Source: Paracoccus shanxieyensis (GTDB taxonomy: Bacteria; Pseudomonadota; Alphaproteobacteria; Rhodobacterales; Rhodobacteraceae). From it: a DNA stretch of 64,000 nt. The stretch lies in the NCBI RefSeq assembly GCF_009711265.1, contig NZ_WMII01000012.1:1-64000 (forward strand), read 5' to 3'. Positions 1 to 8,005 of this stretch are shown here, piece after piece. The translations under genes and the position numbers were made by a program. Under the pieces are notes generated by a model. That model saw only the letters and a list, made by a program, of their open reading frames with translations. It was not told the DNA's origin and did no database searches. Within the stretch, counting starts at the first letter, position 1. Every line of letters begins with the position of its first letter.

Positions 1-154
1 TGGTCGAGGCGCTGGAGGTCCCCTGCGCCAGATCGCCCTTCTCGGCCACGGTCACGGACAACCCCCGCCCCACCGCATCCCGCGCAATCCCGCAACCGTT
101 GATCCCACCGCCAAGGATGAAGAGATCGCTGATCCGTTCATTTGCAGCCGCCAT
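1..154 (-). CDS. glpD: Glycerol-3-phosphate dehydrogenase (N-terminal fragment)
   Basis: Only the first 51 codons are inside the window; the rest lies beyond base 1. The protein begins [20 protein letters not shown] and continues with a CGIARDA stretch, the dinucleotide-binding glycine motif (GGGINGCG) of FAD-dependent GlpD. It is followed by [12 protein letters not shown], also typical of GlpD. The family oxidises sn-glycerol-3-phosphate to dihydroxyacetone phosphate at the membrane and passes electrons to quinone. A DeoR/GlpR-like inverted repeat lies about 40 bp upstream, which fits glycerol-responsive control. The identification rests on the N-terminus alone. Confidence 0.85.
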   Translation of the reverse strand, partial: MAAANERISDLFILGGGINGCGIARDAVGRGLSVTVAEKGDLAQGTSSAST

Positions 155-193
155 GATCCGCACCTTTCCGAGCATCCAGTATTTTCGCTAATG

Positions 194-214
194 TTCGTTT
201 ATACGCAAAACGAA
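194..214. promoter_or_regulatory. Putative GlpR (DeoR-family) operator upstream of glpD
   Basis: A perfect inverted repeat, TTCGTTT-N7-AAACGAA, sits about 40 bp upstream of the glpD start. DeoR-family GlpR repressors bind TTCG/CGAA-type half sites, so this is a reasonable operator for glycerol-3-phosphate control. The link to GlpR is inferred; no glpR gene is in the window. Confidence 0.5.
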
Positions 215-255
215 TAGAAGTCTTGTGCGAAATCCTGATGACAGCCATGCGAAAA

Positions 256-285
256 GGGCCGCCGGATCGCTCCGACGGCCCGTTT
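256..285 (-). terminator. Intrinsic terminator downstream of phyR
   Basis: An 11-bp stem with one mismatch (GGGCCGCCGGA / TCCGACGGCCC) and a 4-nt loop is flanked by A4 on the left and T4 on the right, so it could act in both directions. It follows the phyR stop on the minus strand. Confidence 0.75.
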
Positions 286-305
286 TATCCGACACGCGAC
301 GGCAG

Positions 306-1109
306 TTATGCCGCAGTCAGACCTTCGGTCGAGGCAAAGAACATCGCCTGACTGACGGCCGAGCGCACCTGTTCCTCGGAATAGGGCTTCGAGATCAGGA
401 AGGCCGGTTCCGGCCGGTCGCCGGTCAGCAGACGTTCCGGGAAGGCGGTGATGAAGATCACGGGCACATCGGCCATGTCGGTCATCAATTCGTTCACCGC
501 ATCGATCCCGGACGAGCCGTCGGCCAGCTGGATATCGGCAAGGATCAGATCGGGGCGGCGGTCATGCGCCAGTTCCACGGCAGCCTTGTGGGTGCGGGCG
601 ATGCCGGTGACTTCGTGGCCCATCGATTGCACGATGCCCTTCAGGTCCATGGCGATGATCGTTTCATCCTCGATCACCATGACCTTGCCGGCCAGCGCCT
701 GCGACATCTCGGCCAGCGCGATCTGGACCAGCTCCTCGGCCTCATCCTGATCGATCTGCATGATCTCGGCGATCTGGTCGTGGCGCAGTTCCTCGATGGT
801 GCGCAGCAGCAGGGCTTCGCGCGAATTCGGGGTCAGGCTTTTCAGATGGGCCTGCGCGCGCGCTTCCTGCGTGCCCTGCCCGTCCTGCTCGACCGGCTGG
901 CCCGAGCTTTGCCAGATGGCGTGGAAGGTGCGGAACAAGCCGATGCGGGTGTCGTCAGCCTGCACCAGACTGCGGTCGCTGAGGATCGCCTCCAGCGTTG
1001 CGGCTGCGTAATTGTCGCCTGCGGTTTGGCTGCCGGTCAGCGCACGGGCATAGCGGCGCAGAAAGGGCAGCTCCCGGCGAATGGATTGGGCCAGATCTGC
1101 TGCGGTCAT
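306..1109 (-). CDS. phyR: General stress response regulator PhyR (anti-anti-sigma factor)
   Basis: 267 aa, the usual PhyR length. Residues 1 to about 130 form an EcfG-like sigma-mimic domain. Residues about 141-255 form a receiver with acidic E147/D148, phosphoacceptor D192, T221 and K241 followed by Pro. The segment after beta-4 (FITAFPERLLTG) fits the FATGUY receiver class of PhyR. In the known circuit, phosphorylated PhyR binds NepR and releases the sigma factor EcfG. It is divergent from nepR-ecfG-phyK, the classical arrangement, so all four components are together here. The start is the ATG at 1109, with a probable bidirectional terminator after the stop. Confidence 0.95.
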   Translation of the reverse strand: MTAADLAQSIRRELPFLRRYARALTGSQTAGDNYAAATLEAILSDRSLVQADDTRIGLFRTFHAIWQSSGQPVEQDGQGTQEARAQAHLKSLTPNSREALLLRTIEELRHDQIAEIMQIDQDEAEELVQIALAEMSQALAGKVMVIEDETIIAMDLKGIVQSMGHEVTGIARTHKAAVELAHDRRPDLILADIQLADGSSGIDAVNELMTDMADVPVIFITAFPERLLTGDRPEPAFLISKPYSEEQVRSAVSQAMFFASTEGLTAA

Positions 1110-1136
1110 CTTATCCTCAAAAATGCTTGTTCACGG

Positions 1137-1162
1137 GGAACTTGACTGGATAGGTAACTGTT
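1137..1162 (+). promoter_or_regulatory. EcfG-type promoter for nepR-ecfG
   Basis: GGAAC, 17 nt, then TGTT matches the alphaproteobacterial EcfG consensus GGAAC-N16/17-CGTT except for one base in the -10 box. It points at nepR, whose start lies 40 bp downstream, and implies autoregulation of the sigma factor operon. I found no equivalent box facing phyR. Confidence 0.6.
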
Positions 1163-1201
1163 AGGACGGGTGCGCACAAGAATTTCGGGAATAACTAAAA
1201 A

Positions 1202-1348
1202 ATGAATACCAGACGCGAGGACCAGAAGCGGACAGCCATCGCGAGGCAAATCGACGAAAATCTGAAACGAGTCTACGAACAGGACACGACCGAGAAGATA
1301 CCAGACAAGTTTCTGGAACTGCTCGATAAATTGCGCGAGCAGGAGTGA
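1202..1348 (+). CDS. nepR: Anti-sigma factor NepR
   Basis: A small gene of 48 codons. The product begins MNTRREDQK and contains IDENLKRVYEQ followed by IPDKFLELLDKLREQE. This is the two-helix NepR core, which binds either EcfG or phospho-PhyR. It is shorter than many NepR proteins, lacking a long N-terminal extension. The stop lies 5 bp before the preferred ATG of ecfG and overlaps a GTG in that frame, so the two are translationally coupled. Identity rests on the helix motif and on the position between phyR and ecfG. Confidence 0.9.
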   Translation: MNTRREDQKRTAIARQIDENLKRVYEQDTTEKIPDKFLELLDKLREQE

Positions 1349-1353
1349 TATTC

Positions 1354-1944
1354 ATGACCAGGAACGTCAAACTGGCGACGAACGATTCGGCCCATGGCGA
1401 CCCCCGGAATGAGCTTGTGGACCACCTGCCCGCGCTGCGCGCATTCGCGCTGTCGCTGACGCGGGAAAGTGCAGGCGCCGACGATCTGGTGCAGGACACC
1501 ATCGTCAAGGCATGGACGCATATAGACAAATTCCAGCCCGGAACCAATCTGCGCGCATGGCTGTTCACGATTTTGCGCAACACATTCTATTCCGCACGCC
1601 GCAAGACCCGGCGCGAGGTCAGCGATACCGATGGCATTCATGCCGCAAGACAGGCCAGCCGTCCCGAACATGATGGCCGCCTTGCGCTGAACGACTTTCG
1701 CAACGCCTTCGAGAAGCTGCCCGATGAACAGCGCGAAGCACTGATCCTTGTCGGCGCGTCAGGCTTTTCCTATGAAGAAGCTGCCGAGATGACTCGCGTG
1801 GCCGTTGGCACCGTCAAGTCGCGGGCAAACCGGGGTCGGCGCAAGCTGGCCGAGTTGTTGCAGCTGGAAGATGGCGAAGAGCTTGAAATGACCGATCGTG
1901 CGACCCTTGCAGTCATGGCCCAGAACCACCCGGTGTCACGCTAG
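1354..1944 (+). CDS. ecfG: ECF sigma factor EcfG (general stress response)
   Basis: 196 aa. Region 2 includes ADDLVQDTIVKAW and FQPGTNLRAWLFTILRN. Region 4 includes LPDEQREALILVGASGFSYEEAA and GTVKSRANRGRRKL. This is the ECF15/EcfG layout. I chose the ATG at 1354 because an AGGAG lies 8 nt upstream. An in-frame GTG at 1345 overlaps the nepR stop and would leave no room for that site. It directs RNA polymerase to GGAAC/CGTT-type promoters and is sequestered by NepR. The histidine kinase gene follows 12 bp later. Confidence 0.93.
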   Translation: MTRNVKLATNDSAHGDPRNELVDHLPALRAFALSLTRESAGADDLVQDTIVKAWTHIDKFQPGTNLRAWLFTILRNTFYSARRKTRREVSDTDGIHAARQASRPEHDGRLALNDFRNAFEKLPDEQREALILVGASGFSYEEAAEMTRVAVGTVKSRANRGRRKLAELLQLEDGEELEMTDRATLAVMAQNHPVSR

Positions 1945-1956
1945 GTCGGCCGCCCC

Positions 1957-3741
1957 GTGCTGCGCCGCCTGCTTGACCGAGTGGATTTTACCAAGGGGCT
2001 GGGTTTCCGCCTTGGCGGGCTGTTGTCGCTTGCGATCCTGCCCATCGGGCTGATCTCGGTCATTCAGACGCTGCATCTGTCGCGGGAATACGAACGCTCA
2101 TCGGAAATCGCGCTGCTGGGCCGCACCACGACCGCTGCCGCGGGCGAACGCGCCTTGCTGCAAAGCGCGCTTGGCACCGCAGATGCGCTGGGTCCGGCGA
2201 TCCTTGAGACGATGAACCGGCCCGAGGCCTGTGCCGACATCATGCGCGGTTTCGTGCAGCGCACGGTGAATTTCGTCTATGCCGGTTTCACCGCTCTGGA
2301 CGGCACCACGTTGTGTTCATCCTTGGCGGTGGGGCAGGACATGCGGCAGGATCCGGCATTCCAGCAGTTCATGGACAGCCCCGGCACGCTTGTCACCTCC
2401 AGCGCGGTGGGTGCTGCGGGCGGCGCGCAATCCATTGCCGTCATCCAGCCGCTGTATCGTGGCGCCGAGCTTCTGGGCTATATCTCGGTCGCCATGTCGG
2501 CGGACATGCTGCGCTCGACCCATGTGGCGGGGTTGGGGCAGGACAATACCCGCATCATCACCTTCAACAATCAGGGCCAGATCCTGTCGCTGGACCGCGA
2601 CAGCGAAGGCATGGTCGAAGACCTGTTGCCGCGCGGAAAATCCCTGACCTCGCTGCTGTCGCGCAGCGAGACGACGTTTTCGGATTATGTGAATTCGGGC
2701 GAAAAGCGGGTGTTCAGCGTGGTGCCGGTCGTGCCGGGGCTGGTCTATGCGCTGGGGTCGTGGAACCGCTCGGAATCCGGGATCGCGGGGATCGACCTGA
2801 CGCGGCGCACGGCGTTGCTTTTGCCATTGGTGCTGTGGGCGGTGTCGCTGGCCGTGGCCTATTTCGCCGTCTATCGCCTTGTCCTGCGCCATATCCGGGA
2901 ATTGCGCGGCCAGATGCGTCGCTTTGCCATCGGCGACCGCACCGCACCGCCGCCGGTTCTGGCAGACGCCCCCGCCGAGATCGCGGATATGAGCCAGACC
3001 TTCCACAACATGGCCCGCATCCTGATCCGCGACGAAGAGGCGATGGAGGCCGCGGTCAACGAAAAGACCGTGCTGCTGAAAGAGGTTCACCACCGGGTCA
3101 AGAACAACCTGCAATTGATCGCCTCGATCATCAACATGCAGATCCGCATGATCGACCATGACGACGCGCGGCGCGTGTTGCGGTCGGTGCAGGACCGGGT
3201 GGCCTCGCTGGCGACGATCTATCGCAATCTGTATCAGGCCGAACATCTGGATTCGGTCGAAGCCGACCGGCTGATCAGCGACATCATCGCGCAAATGTCG
3301 AATGCATCGCTTGGGCCGGACATGGGCCTGCGGATCGAAACCCAGCTTGAGCCCCTGGTGCTGATGCCCGATCAGGCCGTGCCGCTGTCGCTGCTGGCCA
3401 CCGAGGCATTCACCAATGCGCTGAAATATTCCGGGCGGCAGGCCGATGGCAGCCCGCCATGGGTGCGGGTGATCCTGCGCGCGGATGGCGACGATCATGC
3501 GGTGCTGGAAATCCAGAACTCGACCGGCGGGGCGACGGGGGCGGAAAGCACCGGCCTTGGCAGCCAGCTGATCGAGGCCTTCGCCATGCAGCTGGAAGGC
3601 GAAGCTGAAACAGAGCAGACCGATTGCCGCTTTATCCTGCGGCTGCGCTTTCAGGTCGATCCGCTGCTGAAACGCCCATGGGGCGTGTCGGCGGGCGAGG
3701 TGAACCTGACCTCGGCCGCCCGCCCCGGCTCGCGGCACTAA
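1957..3741 (+). CDS. HWE/HisKA_2-family sensor histidine kinase (PhyK-like)
   Basis: 594 aa starting at GTG. A membrane helix near residues 15-40 is followed by an extracytoplasmic sensor region, then a second helix near 283-308 and a HAMP-like linker. The HisKA_2 phosphorylation site EVHHRVKNNLQL lies around His378/379. The HATPase domain has an N-box-like TEAFTNALKY near residue 488 and a late GLGSQL. This kinase class is the usual partner of PhyR, and the gene directly follows nepR-ecfG, so it is probably PhyK. The sensed signal cannot be read from the sequence. Confidence 0.85.
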   Translation: MLRRLLDRVDFTKGLGFRLGGLLSLAILPIGLISVIQTLHLSREYERSSEIALLGRTTTAAAGERALLQSALGTADALGPAILETMNRPEACADIMRGFVQRTVNFVYAGFTALDGTTLCSSLAVGQDMRQDPAFQQFMDSPGTLVTSSAVGAAGGAQSIAVIQPLYRGAELLGYISVAMSADMLRSTHVAGLGQDNTRIITFNNQGQILSLDRDSEGMVEDLLPRGKSLTSLLSRSETTFSDYVNSGEKRVFSVVPVVPGLVYALGSWNRSESGIAGIDLTRRTALLLPLVLWAVSLAVAYFAVYRLVLRHIRELRGQMRRFAIGDRTAPPPVLADAPAEIADMSQTFHNMARILIRDEEAMEAAVNEKTVLLKEVHHRVKNNLQLIASIINMQIRMIDHDDARRVLRSVQDRVASLATIYRNLYQAEHLDSVEADRLISDIIAQMSNASLGPDMGLRIETQLEPLVLMPDQAVPLSLLATEAFTNALKYSGRQADGSPPWVRVILRADGDDHAVLEIQNSTGGATGAESTGLGSQLIEAFAMQLEGEAETEQTDCRFILRLRFQVDPLLKRPWGVSAGEVNLTSAARPGSRH

Positions 3742-3758
3742 GGGCGGGCGGCGCGGGC

Positions 3759-4679
3759 TCAGGCGAACTGATAGGTCGCCGGGACGAAGCGGAAGGACGC
3801 CTCGCCATTCGGGGCGATGAAGCCAAGCGCCGGAAACGGCATGTGATAGCCGATGAAGGGGATCTTTTCTTCGGCCAGACGCGCCAGCACCTTCTGCCGG
3901 GTCGCCGCGCCTGCATCCTTGTCGATGTCAAAGCGCACATGCCATGCCGGGCGCTGCACCGAAAACACATAATGGTTGAAGCTGTCGCCGGTGATCAGCA
4001 GCCGCTGGCCGTCGCTTTCGACCAGATATGTCGTATGGCCGGGCGTATGGCCATGGGCAGCCTCGGCGGTGATGCCGGGAACGATCTCATCGCCATCGGC
4101 GATCTGGCGGGCATTGCCGATCAGCGGCGCGACATGGGTGGTATAGGCGTCATTGGCATTCGCCGCCCAATAGTCGTTTTCGGCCTTCGGCACGATCAGC
4201 TGGGCATTGGGAAAGCTGGGCGCGCCGCCCTGCGTCAGCCCGCTGACGTGATCGCCATGCATATGGGTCAGCACGACATGGGTGACATCTTCGGGCGCGA
4301 TGCCCGCCAGCGCCATCGAGGCCGCGTTGTTTGCGGGAAACATGCCGGTGTCGAACAGCACCAGCGCGTCGGGCGTGCGCACCAGCGTCGGTGTGAACGA
4401 CCCGCCGGTGCGGTCGGCGGGGATGAAATTCTCGGCGGCCAGCGCTTCAAACTGGGCGGGGTCTTCGCCAAGGGCAAAGGTCGCGATGGGGTTTTCGCTG
4501 ACATTGGCGCCGCCAAGGATCGTGGTGATCTCGAAGGCGCCCAGCTTGATGGTATTGGCGCGTCCCATGGGTTTGTCCTGTTCCGGTGCGGATTGCGCGG
4601 CCACGGGCAGCGCCGTCAGGACCGGCAGGGCGGCCCCCATCAGCATGGCTGCGCGGCGGCTGAGGTCGAACTTGGTCAT
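3759..4679 (-). CDS. Tat-exported MBL-fold metallo-hydrolase
   Basis: 306 aa when started at the ATG at 4679; the open frame extends further upstream but the extra residues look like noise. The N-terminus has a twin-arginine signal (SRRAAMLMGAALP, RR at 8-9) ending near VAAQSA, so the mature enzyme should be periplasmic. The zinc-binding signature THMHGDHVSGL is clear, with later HGHTPGHT and TGDSFNH. The family includes lactonases, phosphodiesterases and alkylsulfatase-like enzymes, and the substrate here is unknown. It lies convergent to phyK. Confidence 0.8.
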   Translation of the reverse strand: MTKFDLSRRAAMLMGAALPVLTALPVAAQSAPEQDKPMGRANTIKLGAFEITTILGGANVSENPIATFALGEDPAQFEALAAENFIPADRTGGSFTPTLVRTPDALVLFDTGMFPANNAASMALAGIAPEDVTHVVLTHMHGDHVSGLTQGGAPSFPNAQLIVPKAENDYWAANANDAYTTHVAPLIGNARQIADGDEIVPGITAEAAHGHTPGHTTYLVESDGQRLLITGDSFNHYVFSVQRPAWHVRFDIDKDAGAATRQKVLARLAEEKIPFIGYHMPFPALGFIAPNGEASFRFVPATYQFA

Positions 4680-4752
4680 CGGGCATCCCTTTCCTTGTTT
4701 TTCCAAGCTTACGCAGGATCTGCGCGTCACGGGATGACAGGTTCGTGACGTG

Positions 4753-5409
4753 TCAGAACGGGATCGGCGCGGAATAGCTTTGCATGATCCCGGTTTCGGG
4801 GTGTTTGAAGCGCAGCGTCTCGGCATGCAGCATCAGGCGCGGGAAATCCGCAGCGGCCCCTTCGGCATAAAGCGGATCGCCCAGAATCGGATGGCCCAGC
4901 GACGCCATATGCACCCGCAACTGATGGCTGCGGCCCGTCACCGGCGACAGGCGCACGCGGGTTTCCACCGGGTCGCTGCGGATCACCCGCCAGTCGGTGC
5001 GGGCAGGTTTGCCGGTCTCGTGATCGACCTTCTGGCGCGGGCGGTTCGGCCAGTCGACGATCAGAGGCAGATCGACCGTGCCGGATTTCTGCGCCATCTG
5101 GCCCCAAAGCCGGGCGACATAGGTCTTTTTGGTGCGCCGTTCCTCGAACTGTTTGGACAGATGCCGCTGCGCATGGGGCGTCAGGCCAAAGACCATCACG
5201 CCCGAGGTATCCATATCCAGCCGATGCACCAGCAGAATGGTGGGAAACGCCCCGCGCAGCCGGTTGATCAGGCAATCGCTGCGGTCGTCGCCGCGCCCCG
5301 GCACCGACAGCAGCCCCGAGGGCTTGGCCACCACCAGCACCTCATGATCGGCATGGATGATCTGCGCCTGCTGGTCGGTGGGTTCATAGACAAAGCTCAT
5401 GCCCCGCAT
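4753..5409 (-). CDS. rluA: RluA-family RNA pseudouridine synthase
   Basis: About 218 aa, close to E. coli RluA. The catalytic signature HRLDMDTSGVMVF contains the essential Asp, and GRSHQLRVHMASLGHPILGD is the conserved later motif. The short length with no S4 domain suggests the RluA/TruC branch, acting on 23S rRNA U746 and/or tRNA position 32. An in-frame GTG at 5427 and an ATG at 5400 are alternative starts; 5409 is a compromise. The exact RNA target is inferred from size only. Confidence 0.8.
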   Translation of the reverse strand: MRGMSFVYEPTDQQAQIIHADHEVLVVAKPSGLLSVPGRGDDRSDCLINRLRGAFPTILLVHRLDMDTSGVMVFGLTPHAQRHLSKQFEERRTKKTYVARLWGQMAQKSGTVDLPLIVDWPNRPRQKVDHETGKPARTDWRVIRSDPVETRVRLSPVTGRSHQLRVHMASLGHPILGDPLYAEGAAADFPRLMLHAETLRFKHPETGIMQSYSAPIPF

Positions 5410-5435
5410 ATCGGGCGCGGGCGGCACGGCGTCAA

Positions 5436-5831
5436 CTAGTCCTGCTGGTCCTGCGGCAGGCCATCGGCGATTTCATAGTAATCGCCCTTGTCGGCGACAA
5501 AGATATGGCCCTGCAAATGCAGCCCGGTCGGCGCATCGATCGCGCCCGCCGCCACGTCGATGATGTCCGAGCCATCCCTTTGCCAGAACAGCGAACTGCC
5601 GCAGGTCGCGCAGAACCCGCGCCGCGCGATGTCCGAGGCGCGATACCATTTCGGCTGGCCGGTGATATCCAGCGAGCGTGGCAGGATCGCCGCCCAGACA
5701 TGGCCCGACCAGCGGCGGCACTGGCCGCAATGACAGGCCTTCAGCCCATTCTCGCCGTCATGGGTGCCACGAAAGCGGATCTCTCCGCACAGGCACTGGC
5801 CGGTGAATTCAGTCACGTCCGAATGTGTCAT
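5436..5831 (-). CDS. GFA-family zinc-binding protein
   Basis: 131 aa starting at the ATG at 5831 (MTHSDVTEF). It carries the cysteine pattern of the GFA/CENP-V fold: GQCLCGEIRF, then ACHCGQCRRW, then CATCGSSLF. This supplies two structural/catalytic zinc sites. The family is named after a glutathione-dependent formaldehyde-activating enzyme, but most members have no proven reaction. The start overlaps the 3' end of the next upstream gene by 23 bp, so the two are probably co-transcribed. Confidence 0.8.
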   Translation of the reverse strand: MTHSDVTEFTGQCLCGEIRFRGTHDGENGLKACHCGQCRRWSGHVWAAILPRSLDITGQPKWYRASDIARRGFCATCGSSLFWQRDGSDIIDVAAGAIDAPTGLHLQGHIFVADKGDYYEIADGLPQDQQD

Positions 5832-6348
5832 CCAGGATCCTTTGCAACTGGTCTGCATCGTCCTGTGTGAAAGCGTCGGGCTGGTTGCTGTCGATGTCAA
5901 GCACACCCAGAAGGCGGCCCGCGGGGCCAAAGACCGGGATCACCAGTTCCGACCGCGTGCTGCTGGCGCAGGCGATATGGCCGGGAAAGGCATCGACATC
6001 CGGGACAAGCTGGGTCTGGCCGGTGCGCGCCGCAGCGCCGCAGACGCCGCGCGCAAACGGGATGACCAGACAGCCATGCCCGCCCTGATAGGGGCCGATC
6101 TTCAGCACCTCGGGTTCGGTGACGCGGTAAAACCCGGTCCAGTCAAAGCGGTCGTCGGCATGGTGGATTTCGCAGGCCAGCGTGGCCATCAGCGCCACCT
6201 CGTCGGTTTCGCCATGGGTCAGGCTGCGGATGGCGCTGGCCAGCGCCGGATAATCCACATGCAGCGTGGCAGGCGCGATGACCAGTTCGGTCAGCTCTTC
6301 GGCACCCCAAAGCGATTTGCGGGACAGGTCTTCCAGCTTCTGATTCAT
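5809..6348 (-). CDS. msrC: Free methionine-(R)-sulfoxide reductase (GAF domain)
   Basis: 179 aa, a single GAF domain of the fRMsr (MsrC/YebR) type. The three redox cysteines lie in GGHGC, GVCGAA and GHIAC, with DVDAFPGHIA between the last two and SRSELVIPVFG after. These motifs separate it from ordinary GAF sensors. It reduces free Met-R-SO using thioredoxin; a trxA gene is elsewhere in the window. The start ATG (6348) overlaps the sqdC stop by an ATGA junction, so it appears to be the distal part of the sqd operon. Confidence 0.85.
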   Translation of the reverse strand: MNQKLEDLSRKSLWGAEELTELVIAPATLHVDYPALASAIRSLTHGETDEVALMATLACEIHHADDRFDWTGFYRVTEPEVLKIGPYQGGHGCLVIPFARGVCGAAARTGQTQLVPDVDAFPGHIACASSTRSELVIPVFGPAGRLLGVLDIDSNQPDAFTQDDADQLQRILDDTFGRD

Positions 6349-7172
6349 GCGGCGTCCTTGGCATCCTGAATGATGGCGGGCAGGTCGGCGTGCAGGCGGG
6401 ACAGCCCGTCCGGGCTCCAGCCAAGCGCCTCCAGCCTTGCACACAGCGCCACCCGCAGCAATCCGGCATCCGAGCGCATCGGCGGCTGCGCGGGGCTGCC
6501 CGTCAGCGCCGCCACGCCCGACAGCAGGTCGTGATTGTCCAGAACAAGGTCGCTGACATTATAGCTGCCCTGCATGTCGGGATCCATCAGCACCAGCATG
6601 GCGGCCCGGCCCAGATCGGCGCCGTGAACCTCGGTCGCGACGCGGGGCGGAACCGGGCGGCCAGCCAGAAAATCGCGGATCAGCCCGGCCCATTTCTGCG
6701 GTTGTCCGGGGCCGAAAACCCCGGTGGGGCGCAGGCTGGCGGTGCGGAAGCCGGGGCCGGCCATGCCGTGCAGCGCGGCCTCGGCATCCGCCTTGACCTT
6801 ACCGTAAAGGCTGGTGGGCGCGGGTGGCAGATCGTCCGTCAGATCGGTCCCCGGCGCATGCCCGTCATGGACCGCGCGCGAGGACAGAAAGATCACCCGC
6901 CCGACGCCCTGCGCCTTGGCCGCGTCAAACAACGCCAGCGAGCCGGTCAGATTGGCGCGGGTGAACGCCGTGGGATCGTCGCCCTCGCCGCCGCGATATT
7001 TGCCGGGGATGTGCTGAAAGGCGCAGTGAATCAGCGCGTCGCAACCCGCCAGTTCCGGCAGATCGCCCAAGCGCCAGCCGGGCAGAGGGTCGATGTCATG
7101 GCCCGCCTCGACCGCCGCGCGGGCGATCCAGCGCCCGACAAGGCCCGAGGCTCCGGTCAGGGCGATCTTCAT
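6345..7172 (-). CDS. sqdC: NAD-dependent epimerase/dehydratase, SqdC
   Basis: 275 aa short-chain dehydrogenase/epimerase with GASGLVGRW at the N-terminal Rossmann turn and a YGKVK (YxxxK) catalytic pair. Alone it would be an anonymous epimerase. It lies directly downstream of sqdB and a GT8 glycosyltransferase, the order described for the Rhodobacter sphaeroides sulfolipid operon (sqdB-sqdD-sqdC). There, loss of SqdC perturbs sulfoquinovosyl-diacylglycerol synthesis. The name therefore rests on family plus context. ATGA and 4-bp overlaps on both sides argue for one transcript. Confidence 0.75.
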   Translation of the reverse strand: MKIALTGASGLVGRWIARAAVEAGHDIDPLPGWRLGDLPELAGCDALIHCAFQHIPGKYRGGEGDDPTAFTRANLTGSLALFDAAKAQGVGRVIFLSSRAVHDGHAPGTDLTDDLPPAPTSLYGKVKADAEAALHGMAGPGFRTASLRPTGVFGPGQPQKWAGLIRDFLAGRPVPPRVATEVHGADLGRAAMLVLMDPDMQGSYNVSDLVLDNHDLLSGVAALTGSPAQPPMRSDAGLLRVALCARLEALGWSPDGLSRLHADLPAIIQDAKDAA

Positions 7173-8005
7173 GCGGTCTCCGGGTTTTTCAGGTCGCGCA
7201 GGTCGGGCACGGGGCCGTCGCTGGCATGGGCTTTCCACAGCTCGATCAGCGGGCGAAGCTGGTCGGCCTTGGCGTGGTCCTGCCACGGCTTTTCATATTG
7301 GAAATGCAGGATGCGGATATCGGTCCAGCGCCACATCTGCGGCATGTTCAGCCAGACATATTGCAGCATGTTGTCGAACACCGGCAGCCCGTGCCAGTTC
7401 GGGAAATAGGTCTCAAGGAAGGTCTGGTCGGTGCGCCGCCAGAACGCCTCGGGCTGATCAAGACGGGCCAGCATCGCATCGAAGGTCGCCTGCGACGGGC
7501 GGGCGGTAAAGACGCCGGAATTCAGCCGGTGAAAATCGGCCAGCGATTCATAGACATTCGGCGCGGCCGAAAATTCCGGGTAATCGAACAGCCGGTCGAC
7601 GTTTTGCAGCACGATGGCATCGGCGTCGATAAACACCACGCGGTCATAGTCCAGCTGCCACAGCCGCAGCTTGGCGAAATTGTCCAGAGGCGTGTGGAAG
7701 GGCGGCTTTTCGCCCTTGGTAAAGGGCGCCGCTCCGTGCAGGCGGTCGCGCGCGTGCAGGGCGTTGAACCCGGCCGAGGTCGGCAGCAGATCGACCTGCA
7801 CCGCCCGCACGCCCAGATCGGACAGCATCTGCACCAGATCCGGCGGCAGATCGGTGTAAAGCGCCACCAGATCGGCGGTGGTGCCGGTGCGTTTCAGCGA
7901 CCGAAACAGCGCCGCAGCCCCCATCGCGTAATCGGGGTTGGTCGCCAATGTGACGAAGGCGCGGTCCGACCGCGCCTTGCCTTCAGGATGGATGCCAGAT
8001 GTCAC
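7169..8005 (-). CDS. sqdD: Glycogenin-like GT8 glycosyltransferase, SqdD
   Basis: 278 aa from the GTG at 8005, which overlaps the sqdB stop as GTGA. It has the GT8 start (AFVTLATNPDYAMGAAALFRSL), the metal-binding DxD motif in VVFIDADAIVL, and a NSGVF segment typical of glycogenin-like enzymes. In R. sphaeroides the glycogenin-like SqdD is the proposed sulfoquinovosyl transferase to diacylglycerol. The position between sqdB and sqdC supports that role. The open frame extends 22 codons upstream into sqdB but lacks family similarity there. Confidence 0.8.
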   Translation of the reverse strand: MTSGIHPEGKARSDRAFVTLATNPDYAMGAAALFRSLKRTGTTADLVALYTDLPPDLVQMLSDLGVRAVQVDLLPTSAGFNALHARDRLHGAAPFTKGEKPPFHTPLDNFAKLRLWQLDYDRVVFIDADAIVLQNVDRLFDYPEFSAAPNVYESLADFHRLNSGVFTARPSQATFDAMLARLDQPEAFWRRTDQTFLETYFPNWHGLPVFDNMLQYVWLNMPQMWRWTDIRILHFQYEKPWQDHAKADQLRPLIELWKAHASDGPVPDLRDLKNPETA

